The notes: generated by a model from the sequence alone, not told the origin. Shown: positions 1-21,200, counted from the first letter of the stretch. The stretch: DNA of 64,000 nucleotides from Pomacea canaliculata (GCF_003073045.1 NC_037597.1:25434158-25498157), one strand, 5' to 3'. Numbers and translations are program-made.

Positions 1-7702
<7,702 letters not shown>

Positions 7703-8998
7703 GTTGACCTTTTCTACAGGCAATCCTTGTCGTCTGCCCTCTTAAGCTTAAGCTTTCTTGAAAAACTCCAAGAAGTAAGTATTCTTAAATGAAAGTCCAA
7801 GAAAATTCTTGCCACACGTTTGACTATACTGCAGTCGGTTGTAGTGGCAATAAACTGAAAACCAACACTGGTGCCTCAGACTTTAACATGTTTGTCACTA
7901 GGCACGAGAGGAGAATTGACAGTAAACCGTCTCATTCCTGCGATCAGTGTCTCAACTCTCCTGTCCCTGTCTGACGACTACACCCTGTTTCTCTCACCCG
8001 AGAACGCCGTGTTTGGGTGGTCAGTTCTTTACACTCAGATCGATTTTCAAAAGAGTTTTAATGGGACGAGGTCACTTGGAACTTCAAAAGCAATTTTCCA
8101 TAGAGATCAACGCTTAACTTGACCGTGCACGTCAGCTGCGTAATGGGTGCGTGGCATGCACGGGTGGCTGGAGGCCTCGGGTAGTCCTTGTATGCCTTGA
8201 TCCGGAAACATTTGACACGCTCGGGAGTTCGAAGTACAGGTGCACATATTTACACCTGTGTACACCTGTTAGCGCCGCTCTTTACTGTGAAATTTTAGTG
8301 AGCGATTATCGATGTGACATTCTTCTCATGGGCAGTAAAGTGCTGCTCAAACACTACACACAAAAACTTCCTCCATGTTTAGCCTTCGTAAGGCTAAGGG
8401 TCAGAAGGTAAGGTAGGTCGCGTTTGTTGAGTGCTCATCGACCATAGATCTTTGACGTTGATATCTTATCTTTCAGGTGTTTCGTTGGCCACACACACCC
8501 TCACCCGAAGACACACTCACACCCACTCCTCATGTTTTCGCACCAACAGTTTTTTAAATTCCTTTTTAAGAGGCACTTAAGCGTTCGAAGGAACAAAAGT
8601 AATCAAGAAGGTCTGGTTTCAGGTGGAGACAACAGGTTTGCCAGATTTCCCCCCCCCGTTTCCCCCACCCCACGAAGCACACAAAAGATTTGACTATTAA
8701 ATCTGCTCGTATGTCAGTCTGTCCCAACACAGCCACAAAATATCCCCGGTGTTATCTCAGCTCTTCGGCGTCCAAAGACACCTGTGCCCTTTAGGTTTCA
8801 AACAGACTTATCAATCCACGAATCGTTGAGACATGTGCGCAGGTCTTTATTGCACCCACGTTGTGATTGTCAAGCAGCACCAGACCCCTTGCTGGGTAGC
8901 GGCTTCCCTTAGAGGCCAAGTAGTGTACAGCGAGAAATGGGATTATCTCACCCTTCGAAGGCAGGAGTTGTGAATCTGTAGTCTTTGGTTGTTATGGC

Positions 8999-9329
8999 CA
9001 GAGTCGACTTTAGGCATGTGCAAACTGTGCACCTGCACAGGGCCGCCAAATCCCAGTGGCCGCCACACCAACATATATTGACTATAAAACAAAAAGAGAA
9101 AATAAGAACACAGCTGATTGCAGTGTGACCGAATAACATTGTGTTTCTTGTTAATTAGTCCGTTGTATTTACTAAGGTTGCTAAGGCTTACTAATATAGC
9201 TGTAGTATTATAATATTCTGCTGTAATGAGAATATCATGGGCCGCCACTTAGTTTAATTGACATTGGGGGCGAAGAGGCCGCCGATTCTCCCTCTGTCCA
9301 GGGCCGCCACGAGCCTACAGCCGCCCCTG
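8999..9329. mobile_element. Probable hAT-type MITE
   Basis: The 5' end starts CAGAGTCGACTTTAGGC. The 3' end, reverse-complemented, starts CAGGGGCGGCTGTAGGC, matching at 13 of 17 positions. Flanking 8-mers are GTTATGGC (8991-8998) and GTTATGAC (9330-9337), a 7/8 target-site duplication of hAT length. No transposase is encoded, so this is a non-autonomous 331-bp element. Confidence 0.6.
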
Positions 9330-9439
9330 GTTATGACCCACCCGATTTCTTTCTCTAACTGAAGTTCGTTAGTCCATTTGCTCAACTTTATTCCGTAAAA
9401 ATAGCAGATTCATTTGTACTTAAGCTTCCAGTGTACACT

Positions 9440-9625
9440 GATATATTGTTAGATAAGCTAGAACCCTGATGCACACACGCAAGCACGCACTCACGCACAT
9501 GTCTATACTTTCAGACACGTGTCCATGCGTCCACGCATGCACACACATATACACAGGCATATACACATCTAGGCGTGCACACACATACACACATGAACTC
9601 ACACGCCCACACACACACACTTACC
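9440..9625. repeat. CA/CG-rich low-complexity tract
   Basis: Irregular run of ACAC, GCAC and CATAC dinucleotide-like units, with a cleaner (CA)n stretch around 9608-9620. The open frames across it are repeat artefacts. Confidence 0.85.
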
Positions 9626-12035
9626 ATTTGTAAGAGATCAAGCAGTTCTTAATGCAGGGCTTCTTAACACTAATCGTTGCATATCCAAAGGATTACGAGT
9701 CAGCCACATATGAGAAGGTGTGTGGAGGGTATTTTTTTTAAATTCACAATACGAGCTCTCTCTCTCTCTGTTTCCCTTTTTCACTGTGCCAGACTGCCCC
9801 AGTAACACCATTTGGGGGCTGGTAACACCACCTGCCCGCTGTCACGGACGTGTGTGAGTTCACCTGAGATAGATCGCGAGGATGATAGTCGCCAACTGTG
9901 AGTGTCACCGGATCGCATTGCCCTCCCCCTGTAAATGATGTAAACTGATTTCCTGCATCATGGGAGAGACGGTTTAGAAACGGATTGAGAAAGTAAAAAG
10001 GAAAAGAGAGGAGCAAGAAGCAAGAATCAAGAACTGAGAAAGGCCACTACCTCGTTTCTGCCTTTAGTGGAGTTCTTCTTTCTATCTTTATCATCAAAGT
10101 TGAGGCGACTGTGTCTTCTTGCTGTCTCGTGTTCTTTCTTTCTTTTCCCTACCCATCATTATAGGCTGAGGAGCAATTTTTCTACGCCACTGTGGATATA
10201 ACTTTTTTTTTTTTTTTTTTTCGCTTTATAAGTTGTTGTATCTTACGTATGTACCACAGCCAAAATGCTCACTTGCAGTAGTATTCTGTTGTGTATTTAA
10301 ACTGTCGTGAACCCGAGGGCTGTGTAGTCCATGTGTCGTGTTTTTCTATTTGTCTAAGGCCCATTATAGTATCTGGACAGCCTTTAGGCAACTGTTTGTG
10401 TTTTGTGGAGAGTGCGCGTGAGTGACAATGCAAGTGGGTATCAAGCAGTTAGCTGGACACCAGTAAGTGCAACGCAGACACTTCTGCACTTCTCCACAAA
10501 GCAGGTGGCCAGGTCCCTTGCTCGTAAAGCAGACGAGAGAAAAGCTATTGACGCAGGCGTGGAACATAAACAGCTTAATTGCTCGAGAGGCTTTCAGATC
10601 TTGAGGACAACTGAACTCGCCAGGGCTGGGGAAAATCATTACTGTCAAAGAACAAACAAAACTACCAGAGAACAAAGATAATAAAAAACAGTGGTAGAAA
10701 AAAATAGTTCTGTTTCTTTTCAATCGGTTGATGACGATTAAGTACAGTGCTTTTGATTGTTGATCGAATGTCTTACAAACCAGATCCAAGAATTAATTTA
10801 CTGTTGGACATGAATAGCATGGATGCGCGTGCTTTGACCATTTCCCAGCCGTTGGCATGTTTTATATACTTCTTCCAGAGCATTCTCTACCTAAATGTGG
10901 CTCTGACAAGGCGCTGGTATATTCGAATAAACTGTCTCGAGCGTATTCTATTAAATTATGTAGACAGTGTATTTGGATACATTACAAGGCTAGTGTATTT
11001 TCGTTGCCAATGTTTTACTACAATATTTTTCGAATACATGTTGCTTGTTTGTCGTCGTCCCCAAGGTAGGCGTACTCATTTCCCCTCATCTCCTCAATTA
11101 TAATGTGCATCGTTATATTCTTTTTCGATGAATACCAATGTTTATAAGCCGTTGATCTCAAGTTCTGTCGGTAACGCGGATTCAGTCTGAACGTGTAAAC
11201 AAGAGACCGGAGAATGAAGTACCTGTGCTCATGTCTTTCGGGCTGCGAGTCGGTGTGACTGGACGACCAGAGGAATTATAATTATATACCCACATAATAA
11301 ACACAGAACGTCTCACATACATCACGGCACAACTACAGGGGGTCGGGGGGTCGGTGGGTGTAGCCTGTAGGGTCAGGGAAACTGTGCCCGAGAGACCTGT
11401 ATGAACAAAGAAGTTTTTTTAATTTTAAAAAAGTTCTTGTTTAGACATGCATGCAACATGCAAGCAAGTATATCAGGCGCCGGTGCGCTCAGACAAGAAA
11501 CAAACAGCGAACATTCCCAGCTCTGTGTGAGATAGAGAGCAAAAGAGGTGGGAAGGGAGGGGCAAGCATTTATACGTTTCTGTTCTGATTACCATTTGCT
11601 AAAATCAAAGTTTTATTATATTTTCATGTCTTGCATTTAACAATTAATTATAAGCTGACTATATAGAATTTCTCCATACTATCTATAATTAATGCCCTTC
11701 GTTCCACTGGATGTGAAAAGGAGTAGTAATTATAAAAATAATAATAATATCTAATTAAGCAGTATGTTTTCATTTGCTAATCACATTTTATTTCATTCTG
11801 TACACCACGACAATAAGCAATGAAATAACGACAGCTATCAAGGGAGATAATGGTCCTCCCGCGTTGTGAAATCATAAATCTGTTAATAATTTGTTTCCAG
11901 TTCTTTGGCTTATTATTTTCTTAATCACGAGTATCCATTCATTTGACCTTACGTTTAGTCTAAATATATTTAAAATCGGACACATATTATCGTAACTGCA
12001 GCATAGCATTAAGTGCAGATCGTGTTTTGTAGAAA

Positions 12036-12046
12036 CAAGATGGCGG
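12036..12046 (+). promoter_or_regulatory. YY1-like site at the LRRC73 promoter
   Basis: CAAGATGGCGG matches the known YY1 core and lies 52 bp upstream of the LRRC73 start codon. YY1 sites of this form often sit just downstream of the transcription start in animal housekeeping promoters. The ATG inside it would open a 12-codon upstream ORF if transcription starts further left. Confidence 0.5.
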
Positions 12047-12097
12047 TAGACTGTGTTTATCAGTTATTTACGGAGTAATGTTTCGCTGTGCGTCAAA

Positions 12098-15000
12098 ATG
12101 GCAGAAGACGTAGTCCTAAAAGTTAACGAACTCTTGACACCGGCAGATGTATCCAGCATTTGTGGAGCATTAAAGAAGAACAGGGTACGCGTGCTTACCT
12201 TTCGTGAATGCGAAATTCACTCCACTGATCTTCATCGCATTCTGAAGTTCGCTGCGTCTAGTTCCGTGCTTCAGAAGTTAACGCTTAACGTTGGTATCAT
12301 CACAGTTCTACGTCACGTGGAGCTTTTATCAGCATGCATCGCAAAAAATAAGTTTATAACGCATCTACAGTAAGTGCTTTCTCTCCTTTTTTTTTCTTAA
12401 ATCCCATGTCAGAACATATAGCGATTTACATCTAATTTTTTTAAACATAACTTGTCAGCAAATAAATGAAGTCTTTTATAGTGGTGTCGATTTATTTCTT
12501 TATACATTCTTTCAGATTGATGATGCCCATGGTATTAAAGCCTCAAAAGCTTACATATCTTGTTGGATGTCACATTTACCCACCACAGCAATTACATTAA
12601 ACAAATCAAAATGAATTTCCTAGATTTTTGTAATAACCTTATCTAATGTTCTGTGACAAGCATATGTTAAGTAATTTTACCATGAAAGATAAAAAAAAAA
12701 CTAGCCAGGATACTCAGCATTACCTAGATGACTGTCAACACAAGAGTGCACGTAGAGCAAATCAAAGGAAAGACTCCTTATTCCCTCATACTCTTTCAAA
12801 CTACATCAGAATTTGTAATGCATAATACATGTGTTACGATATCTTCTACACAGTATTTCTTTCAGAGCCACTAGCAACATTTTAGAACGGGTAAAATAAG
12901 CAGCATACACCTTACCAAATATAGCCTGTAACCTTCCCATAGACAAAAAAGTGTCAAATGGTGTGGATTTGCATAGGAGCCAACTGAAAATGTCAAACGA
13001 TATATCTTTCCTAACTTAGAAATCATTAACTTTTAGGTATTATATAAAACAAGCTAGGTGGCATATCAGAATCTGTTAAATGGACTGCAGCCAGGGGAGA
13101 AGCAATCAAGAGACATTTGAGAGACACTCTGGTCAATGCTTAATGTTCATCATTTAGTACTTTCAGTAACTTATAAAAACAAATATTTTATTATATTACA
13201 GTCTCCATGGGAGCATTTTAGGAGATGATGGTATCAAACTTCTGGGTAAGGCACTGGTGCTGCATCCAACCATCATCTCTCTTGATGTAGGGGACTGTCA
13301 TCTGGGAGATGATGCTGTGGATGTTCTGTATGATCTCTTGCTACCAGAGAACAATCGACCAGGTCAGTCCACAAAGGTAGCTCAACACAGCTCAGTTCAA
13401 GACAAGAGTTCACTTTTCATGCAGTCATGCAGCTTGTTTTGTTTTATATCTCCTCATTTAGTTTAGTTTATTCTTTGTGACTCCTCGAGGAGCATTTCCA
13501 CAAACTCCTCATTTGAAACTAAATAATTGCCTCCACCATTGATAGTGTGATGATGCTTATATGCATGTTATATTTCATGATGACTTATGGATATGGTAAT
13601 ATCTATAGAGTAATATGTTTAGTTTATAAGGGAACATATAAGGTTGGACATTGAAATAAGAGAATAGATTTCATAAGACATATACATGAATTAAAATGGT
13701 ACATATGCAGAATATGTTTCAAATATTTTTTTTCAATAACTTTTGCCCATTGTCACAGTTGTTTCCCTTGCTTATTATTTTAAATCACATTCAAACTTTA
13801 GAGTCAGCTGTCTTCAGATTAGTCATATATCCTTTTAAAGGCATGATTTTCACTTCACATTATTTTCCTGAGACTAATCTTCACCAGCTCTCATGCCACC
13901 CTGAAAAGTGACAATTTTCGTTATTTCACCAAGTCTGTGATTCAGCCATTCAGCGATCAAGGGTGCCCACTTCATTGTTCATGATCCATGATATGCTCAG
14001 GGGTTTTAGATCCAGTTACAATTATTGGAGATTGTATTGGTATCAAGAAATAGCTTTAATCATGTAAATCTGTCACTACCATTTTGTTTACCAGTTGACA
14101 AAGGGTCAGTTTTCTTTATTGCAAAATCTTATGTGATGAGACTGCTGACAAAAGCTATTATACATTTCTAGACCCTCTATCCTCCACCCCCCTGCCGATT
14201 GTAACATTTTCTTACCCCCATGACAATTATTCTTTATGTTTCCTATATATTTCTAAGTGATAGGAAACCTTTAAGCTGGTTAAAGGGAGCTGAAAGAGAG
14301 GGCTGCGTTTTACCTTCCAAATGCTTTGCCACAGACATCAGTCACTTAAAACTTAAAGCTTTTATTGCCATTAGGCTCTTGGACATTTAGTCCTGCTACT
14401 GCTGCATGGTTTTTATAGAAGCTTACCTTTTTTTGTATCTGGTAACATCAAATTAACTGTTTTCTCTTTGCAAGGATAACTTACACATAAAACAGTAAAT
14501 TTTAGAAAGGTTTATTTTATCTGTAACCTACGCTTTGCAGACAACATAGATCTATTAGCAGACACTAGCAAAGAACTGCAAGACTTCACCAACAGCCAGA
14601 CAGACATTTCAAATGCATATGGAAAGGAGACCAGCACTGAAAAGAGCAAAGTTATGATCAACGGAAGCAGCAAGGCAAAGATTTATGTAAAAGGGGTACA
14701 GCTCAAAGAGGAACACAGCTTTTAAAAACTTTAAGCCACCCTTTCCAAAGATAGCAGCTCCATGCCAGATATCCGCATCAGGATTGCAAAAGCAACAATG
14801 GCTAGACTAGATAGGGTCTGGCATAGTCATAAGATAATGTTCACTCCCAAGTACAAACTGTAAAAATCTCTGGTAGTGTAAATTCTGACTCTGCTCACCG
14901 AAACGGAAAGGAGAATCCAGGCATTTGAGAACAAGTGCCTGAGGAGTAGCTATGGATCTCATACAGAGAACATAGAACCAATAACTTTGAAAGAAGCAAG

Positions 15001-16733
15001 ATTGTTGCTCTCCTAGGACATTAGAAAACTCTACTTTCAACAGAAAGCGCTGTAAGATGGTCTTCTTTGGTCATGAGACACAGCACGATACCTTTTCCAA
15101 ACTGCAGATGCTTATGTCAACAAGTAATGAAACAATACTGTCCAATCTTGCCAAGTTTTTATATTTAGCGGCAAAGAAAAGAGATGCTATACTACGCTAA
15201 TAACACTCTGTATCTATTGTGACATGTTGCATGACAATCCTTTTGAATGGGCCCAAAGGCCTAACAAAATAAACTATTCGTATTCATATACCTTGTCAAA
15301 GACTCTCCTTCAAGGCACATTCGAGGGTAGTCAATGTCGTGGTGGCTAGAGAAAGAACTGGTTTACAAACGTCAAAGACTGGACTGGTCATCCTGAAACA
15401 CCTCTCTATCGCCCACAATAGGTTGCTGCCTCTGTCCATGTGCTCCTCCAAACAACAGGTGCCGGTTGAGGGATTATAGTACAGTATTATAATACTGTGC
15501 TGTTTAAATGACAATAGTCCTGTTATATATATATAGCACTGTTTCCAGAGGTAATTTTTCTTTTGATAATTCTAGTAGCACAGTTTGAATTTGCAGGTCT
15601 CAAAGAGCTGACGCTGAGTGCTAACCCTCGCATCTCAGCACAGGGCTGGGCTCGGTTGGCCATGGCTTTGGCCAACTGCACAACTCTGCGCATGCTGTTT
15701 GTAGACTACAACCCACTGGGTGACTATGCTGCCTCCTGTCTACTTGTTGCTGTTGCTGCCTCACAGAATCTTGAAATTCTTGACCTTGAGGGATGTGGGT
15801 TGTCGGAACATACAGCTCAGGTTGTTATTTCAAGAGTTAGCCAGAATTCTTGTATGAGGTTTCTTTTTTCTTGCTGTTGGTGATATGATGAACAGGTTGA
15901 GAATGCTGAGAACAGCAAAAGGATTACAAACATGCAGTAAATTAAAAAATTTTCCTATGTTACAAGTTACAAATAACGCTATGTGGTTAAAAATACAAAC
16001 TGTTAACACTCTACAAAATGAGATCGTATATTTAGTACAGGTGAGATACCAAAACTATCCGACGTTTTACATTTCACAGTTGATCCTTCACTTGGTACAA
16101 AATCACCTTGGTGGCCTGAGCAAAATTGTGCTGAATGGCAACAAAATCCGAAGGTCAACAGTTAATGCCATCAAGACATATCTGCGTGAAAACCATTTGG
16201 ACACTGAGAGCGAGTGCACTTCATCTGATCTTGACATCGAAACCTCCAGTGCAGCATCAGAGGCAACACTTGACACAATTTCATCTAAGGTCAGATTATA
16301 AAGATATAAAGACTGCAGAAGCTCACTTTGCATGGCAGACATCTATCTGTAAAACCATACAGTTTTTCTTTTCATTTTTATTTCTCCAAGTTCACTGTGT
16401 GTATACATGTGGATGAGATAGAGTGAGTGAACCAGGAAATTTATTTAAATCATAGTGTCCTATTTTAATTGATTACATTGTTGATGATGTACCCCAGAAT
16501 TAAGAACCTTTGATTTGTTTCAGTTGAAGTCAAGTTCATCTTCAAGTAGCAGTAGTAGTAGCAGTAGCAGCAAAACAAAATCAAGTGACAGCAGCAGTGA
16601 GTCAGGATCTAGCGAAGATGAAACCTCAACAGTGAAAAGTTTTAACACTTTGGACAAGGAAAAGAAAGATGAGGAAAAGGATGATGACAGTTTGGGTGAA
16701 GAGTTAACTGAAGTTCCTGTCTATTATGCATGA
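12098..16733 (+). CDS. LRRC73: LRRC73-like leucine-rich repeat protein
   Basis: Complete five-exon gene: 12098-12369, 13202-13362, 15597-15820, 16080-16289, 16524-16733. Lengths sum to 1077 bp, 358 residues, with consistent phases at every junction. Ribonuclease-inhibitor-type LRRs carry phrases diagnostic of vertebrate LRRC73: LKELTLSANP, GWARLAMALA, DYNPLGD and LEILDLEGCGL. Exon 4 joins as TAQ/LILHLVQNHLGGL, matching the last LRR of that family. The C-terminus (about residue 290 on) is a poly-serine and Ser/Asp/Glu-rich tail ending VPVYYA, probably disordered. The ATG at 12098 is the first in frame; the same frame is open upstream to 12053 but has no ATG. The protein's function is not established. 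It lies head to head with LRRC74 and is convergent with WARS1. AATAAA polyadenylation-type signals occur near 17246 and 17277. Confidence 0.9.
14515..15480 (+). mobile_element. Non-LTR retrotransposon (LINE) reverse-transcriptase fragment, interrupted
   Basis: Degenerate 3' part of a LINE ORF2 in LRRC73 intron 2. Translation in shifting frames gives FADNIDLLAD (the reverse-transcriptase YADD-box region), STEKSKVMING, DIRIRIAKAT, ETERRIQAFENKCL, then after an insertion LSKTLLQGTFEG and NWFTNVKDWTGHPE. These appear in the order expected of the RT C-terminal half and downstream domain of a common invertebrate LINE. Many stops and shifts show it is dead. The 5' end of ORF2 and the whole of ORF1 are absent. 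Confidence 0.85.
15102..15287 (+). mobile_element. Short retroelement 3' end nested inside the LINE fragment
   Basis: About 186 bp that break the LINE reading between HDT and LSKT. It ends GGCCTAACAAAATAAACTA then TTCGTATTCAT, like the 3' tail of many non-LTR elements. It is flanked by near-duplicates ATACCTTTTCCAAA (15088-15101) and ATACCTTGTCAAAG (15288-15301), consistent with a target-site duplication. Confidence 0.65.
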
Positions 16734-18270
16734 GTGTCAAGAAAAGTGTTTTAATGACTGAGAACATATTGTGCTTTATATGTGTTCTCATGGAAATCAT
16801 AAGCTTAATCCAATAGTTCCGTCGCAAGCAATAATTCGGTTTTGAAAGATCTTTTCTGCAATACAAGCAATTTCTCACTGCTTGAACACATTATTCTAAT
16901 GCCATCTAGTGCAGTTTTCAACAAAGTAAGAGCCTTGGTTCCTTTTTGATTTTCTTTTTCTAGTTTTGTAAAGCTCGTCTTGCATGAGAACAAAAATGAA
17001 ACTGCACAACTCCAAATCTCTGTCGTAGGCATTGCCAAAGATTCTTAAACGGTTTCACAAAGTCTTAAATAGATTACAGCAAATGTAAAGCTGCTTTTAG
17101 TTTTGAAAGCAAACTGGACATTGTTAGCCATTTCACTGCAACAGTCATTGCAACTCATGGATGAGGTTGTGTTTGAGATAAATAACAAATCCTTATTTAT
17201 GAATGAGCAAAAGTTATGCTTTTTTATATCTAGCTAAGCAGTAGAAATAAAAACATTACATTAATTCAAAACAAGGCAATAAAATCATAGACAGAAATTA
17301 TGATATGTACAAATATGGTGATTGATATTTGAATTGACAGCTTTTGTTGTTTTTTTTTTTCCTGAAAGAGCCCTAGCTAAATGTACGTTTGTTTTGTTGG
17401 TGCAAGTAATAGATGATTAAGCTGGGTAGGAAGTCTCTGCATGTACTCAAAGGGTTTGGAATAGATGTTGTAGGAGTCCCACTTTGAACTTGTATAGACT
17501 GGTACAGTTCTTTGGAGATCTGAGAGAAGCTTGTTTCAAAGAACACTGCCAGAATATTTCATGCTTGTCTTGAATAGGTCAATTCTTTGTATGGGAATAT
17601 TACACTTGAGAGACCCTACCATTATTTTTATAGAGAAGATAGTAAAAAGTCTAGGGGGCACTTTGACTGTTAGCATTTCAAAGATGACCAAACCCTTCTT
17701 GAATTTTAGTCTGTTTAGTAGTGATAGAACCTCTAGAGACAGGAAATCAGAACACTGTATTTTTAGTTTAACACCAATTTTATAGCCCTTCTTTGAATGC
17801 TAAATACCACTAGTAGAATCCCATAGGGTGGATGCATAATCAATGGTCGACTGAACGCAGGCTGTGTAAAACAGTTTCTGAGAGAGAGATTTTAAAAAAA
17901 TGTTTAATTCTTGAGAGAAGAGAGACTGAGTAAGCAGTTATGATTCAAAGGATGGTAAATAAATTTGTAAGAAGCATTTTATGCATACTGTTTTTTGTGC
18001 TCGTACAACTTCACGTAGGCACCTTGTAGGTGGAATAAAGCACTCTATACATAAACATTTAATCTTTTTCTCTAGCAAGTGTTGCTCAAAAACAGACCAT
18101 TTCTTTGAACCAATCTGTCCACATGGCAAGTGGTGAATAAACTTAACAAAAAAGACTACTGAATTGTACATTCTGAAGTGACTCCCAAAAGTGGTAACTT
18201 TCTCAGTTTCTGAGATGTCTCTTTCAGTTGCTGGTTTCAGAAAAGCATCAACATAGAACTGTCAATAGAC
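16734..18270. other. Convergent intergenic region, LRRC73 / WARS1
   Basis: Contains the LRRC73 3' UTR with AATAAA signals near 17246 and 17277, an antisense LINE fragment (17430-17900) and presumably the WARS1 3' UTR (below 18271). No further gene seen. Confidence 0.6.
17430..17900 (-). mobile_element. Antisense LINE ORF2 C-terminal fragment
   Basis: Minus-strand translation in broken frames gives QSTIDYASTLWDS, then LNRLKFKKGLVIFEML, VPPRLF, and IPIQRIDLFKTSMKYSGSVL. These are typical C-terminal phrases of a LINE ORF2 family widespread in invertebrates. Several stops and shifts separate the pieces, so it is an inactive remnant. The family is clearly different from the LINE in LRRC73 intron 2. 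Confidence 0.75.
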
Positions 18271-21200
18271 TCAGTAGTTGTATTTTAGTTTCCTTGGCTT
18301 CATGAACCGCTTCACAACCTCTTCTGTAACCTGCGATCTTCGTGCTTGATGCTCTGCTACTATTTTCTGGAGAACACCAATCAGCTCTTGCTTCAGATGT
18401 CCAGTCAGCAGTTCACCACTGCTGTAATCCTGGCAACCAGACACACAAAAAAAAATAATTAAGGTTTTATTTTAAATGTTGATCTTCATAATCTGAGCTT
18501 TTCCTAGACTTTCTTTTTATCTTCATTCAGTGCATCTTACTCTTTCAAAAGCATTTGGTCTTCCTTAGCAAAATATCTACAGGATGTCTGTGTGCGTTGG
18601 CTTGCATGTATAAGCTGCAGATATCTTACCTGTCGTATTTTTTCAAGTTTTTCATCGTCTTCTAGAAAGAATGTGAGATACTGGAAAGAAACATCCACAT
18701 CGCAGTTACCCCCTAGCTGACGATGCTCCTCTAGAGTATCACGACCCCCTGAGAATGCATACTTGTTGATCTGCAATAATTCAATGCCAAACATGTTTAC
18801 TTCTTAGTTGATTTTAGAATGTTCTTAATAAACAAATTATTTTAATCTGTAACATGTGAAAAATAGCATTACAATGTGTTTTATACATAAGAATACATAG
18901 CAATGTTTCCAAATCTCCAGGCAACAAAACCAGTAATCATCATCATAATAATAATGTTTGTCCATATAACTGAGACCTAGAGTGCCTCTTACCACAACTG
19001 TACTAAATGCAGAATACATAATTCTGAGTGAGAATTTTAAAAAAGATATGTGTTGATAGGTTACAAAACTTCTCTTCATGCAATATTGCTAGAAAACAGA
19101 GTTAAAGGGAGAATACTGCTGTCATACCATTCAAGGATGAGAATAGATCGCATTTTTAATTTACAGATATTTCATTGCCAAAAAAAAAACTGCTTAAAAG
19201 TTTGTTTGCATTTGCGGAGGCTGTCAGTTTGAGATAGACAAATTTATACAATACAAAGAAAAAAGAGACACCAATATTTATATCTGAAACCATTATTTTC
19301 CAAAACTTATTGGTAACTTTTTAGGTTGCATGTGATGTGAGAATTTTTTTAAATGTCACACATGACCTCACTTTCTTACATCTGTTTGGTTTACAGAAAT
19401 TTACTTTTAGAAAATAATCCTTTGAGTGATTACAAAAACTGCTTTTGAAATGTTTGAAATACATTAACAATATTTTCTTAAGTCCTTTTTTCGTAATCTC
19501 AGTTACATGAAGATAAATAAAAGTGCTGACCGCACTAAGTACCCAAGTAAGGTACAGAAAGCAAATAAAGAGAAAAATACAAATAGCTTAATGACTAATT
19601 ACCTTTGTTTTAATCTGTTTGGGTGTATCTGTCAAAAAGACAGATGAGTTTGGATCACTAGCACTCATCTTGCTACGAGCACCTTGCAATGCAGGAAAAA
19701 ACTTTGAATGGAGAAGTGCTGGTTTTGACAAGCCAAGACGTGGTGCTACATCACGAGTCATTCGAAAATAAGGATCCTGTAAAAAAGAAAATTATTAACC
19801 TTTGCACTCTACTGGCACTTTTTTCCCTATCTTTTTCGATATAAATGAAATTTTAAGGTTAATAATAAAAGGAATATGATCCCATATTAAAATGAAAAAT
19901 GCCATACAAAAGTGTCTACAGCCAAATTTATCCACCAAAGATTATCTGACCTGATCAATAGCACAGGGGATGAGACAAGGTATCTGTCGGCCACCAAAGA
20001 TTTGTGGGAAAGCACAGCTGAAGCTTGGAGCAGCTTGTATTGCAGGAAAAGCAATCTTGCCAATGCTAGTGCTCTCATCAAAGCCAAAAATGCCTTTGAC
20101 CTGATTAAAAGTGACACACTTCTGGATGCGGCACATGGTCTTGTAGAAATCTGTGCTTGAGCTACATAAAAAAAGGAACTCTTTCAAATTAAAGCTTACA
20201 AAACATAACTTAGTAACTCATTTAGACATCATCTCATTTTATCTTCTGTTCAGGTTATATAGTCTTACGCTGTGGAACGATAACCTGCATCACATCTCTA
20301 TAAAAAAAAACAACCTTACCATACATGAGGTAAGGGGCAGTTTATAAACTCATCTTTAGACCAGTCATTAGCATTTGATCATTCAATCTCATGTTTAGCT
20401 GTCTCACTGCTGTTTATGGTATTTCAGTTTCTGCCCTTGCATACTTTGAGTCTTACCCTTTGGGTAGGACCTAAGTCATACTAGCTGATGGTAGGCTCTA
20501 AACAGTCAGGGCTTTAATGTGTGGGGTTCCTAGGGGGTCAGTCAGCAATAATGCAGATTTTGTTTATTTTATGAATAAAACTTTTATCTTTGTTGGTTCA
20601 GTGGTGCCGTTTCCAGCCTATCCTTTGCTGATGACATTATATGCACAAGTGCCTTACCCAATGTAATCATAGTCTGAAAAGATGAATGTCTTGTCCTCGT
20701 CAAAGCCACAAGCAATTATGTCTTTTGCATTTTCATATGCTAAGCGATGTGTTTCATCCACAGATAGATCCTTCCACAGGAACTTCTCATCATCTGTCAT
20801 CTGGATGACCAGTGGTACATCAAAGACATCCTGCAGCCATCTGAAGCAACACCATCAAAGCACTTGAGTCTCAACATGCCTTTTCATTTACTTGCAGTTA
20901 TTTGACACTGCAATATGAAGAGTCCACAAGATGTATATTTTGAGAATGCATGTCCATGCAGTAATAAATGTGTAAAAATGTACTTTAATATAAAAGAGTT
21001 CCCCACTTTATTAAGCTGCTGATGGCAAAGTTGCAACAGCTGGTCAAAACAACTACTGGAAATGTTCTCCCCAGAAATGAACTCTCCTTGCAGAATATCC
21101 CAGATCCTCAGCATATATCCACAAATGCCTTAGAAATGTGAATACATAAATTACAAAAACAAAGAAACAAGGCAAATGTAAAAGGCTCAGCAGGGTCAGA

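Larger units (their letters stand above)
7703..12035. other. Intergenic region between LRRC74 and LRRC73
   Basis: Separates two divergently transcribed LRR genes, so both promoters should lie here. It contains a probable hAT MITE (8999-9329), CA/CG-rich low-complexity sequence at 9470-9620 and a poly-T run at 10203-10223. Open frames of 90-141 codons on the minus strand (9744-10016 and 10364-10789) match no family I know and have no clear splice context, so I do not call them genes. Confidence 0.6.

Noticed and set aside
10364..10789. 141-codon minus-strand frame with several cysteines
   Set aside because: No recognisable domain, no splice or promoter context, ordinary composition for AT-rich intergenic DNA. 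Could be an old repeat.
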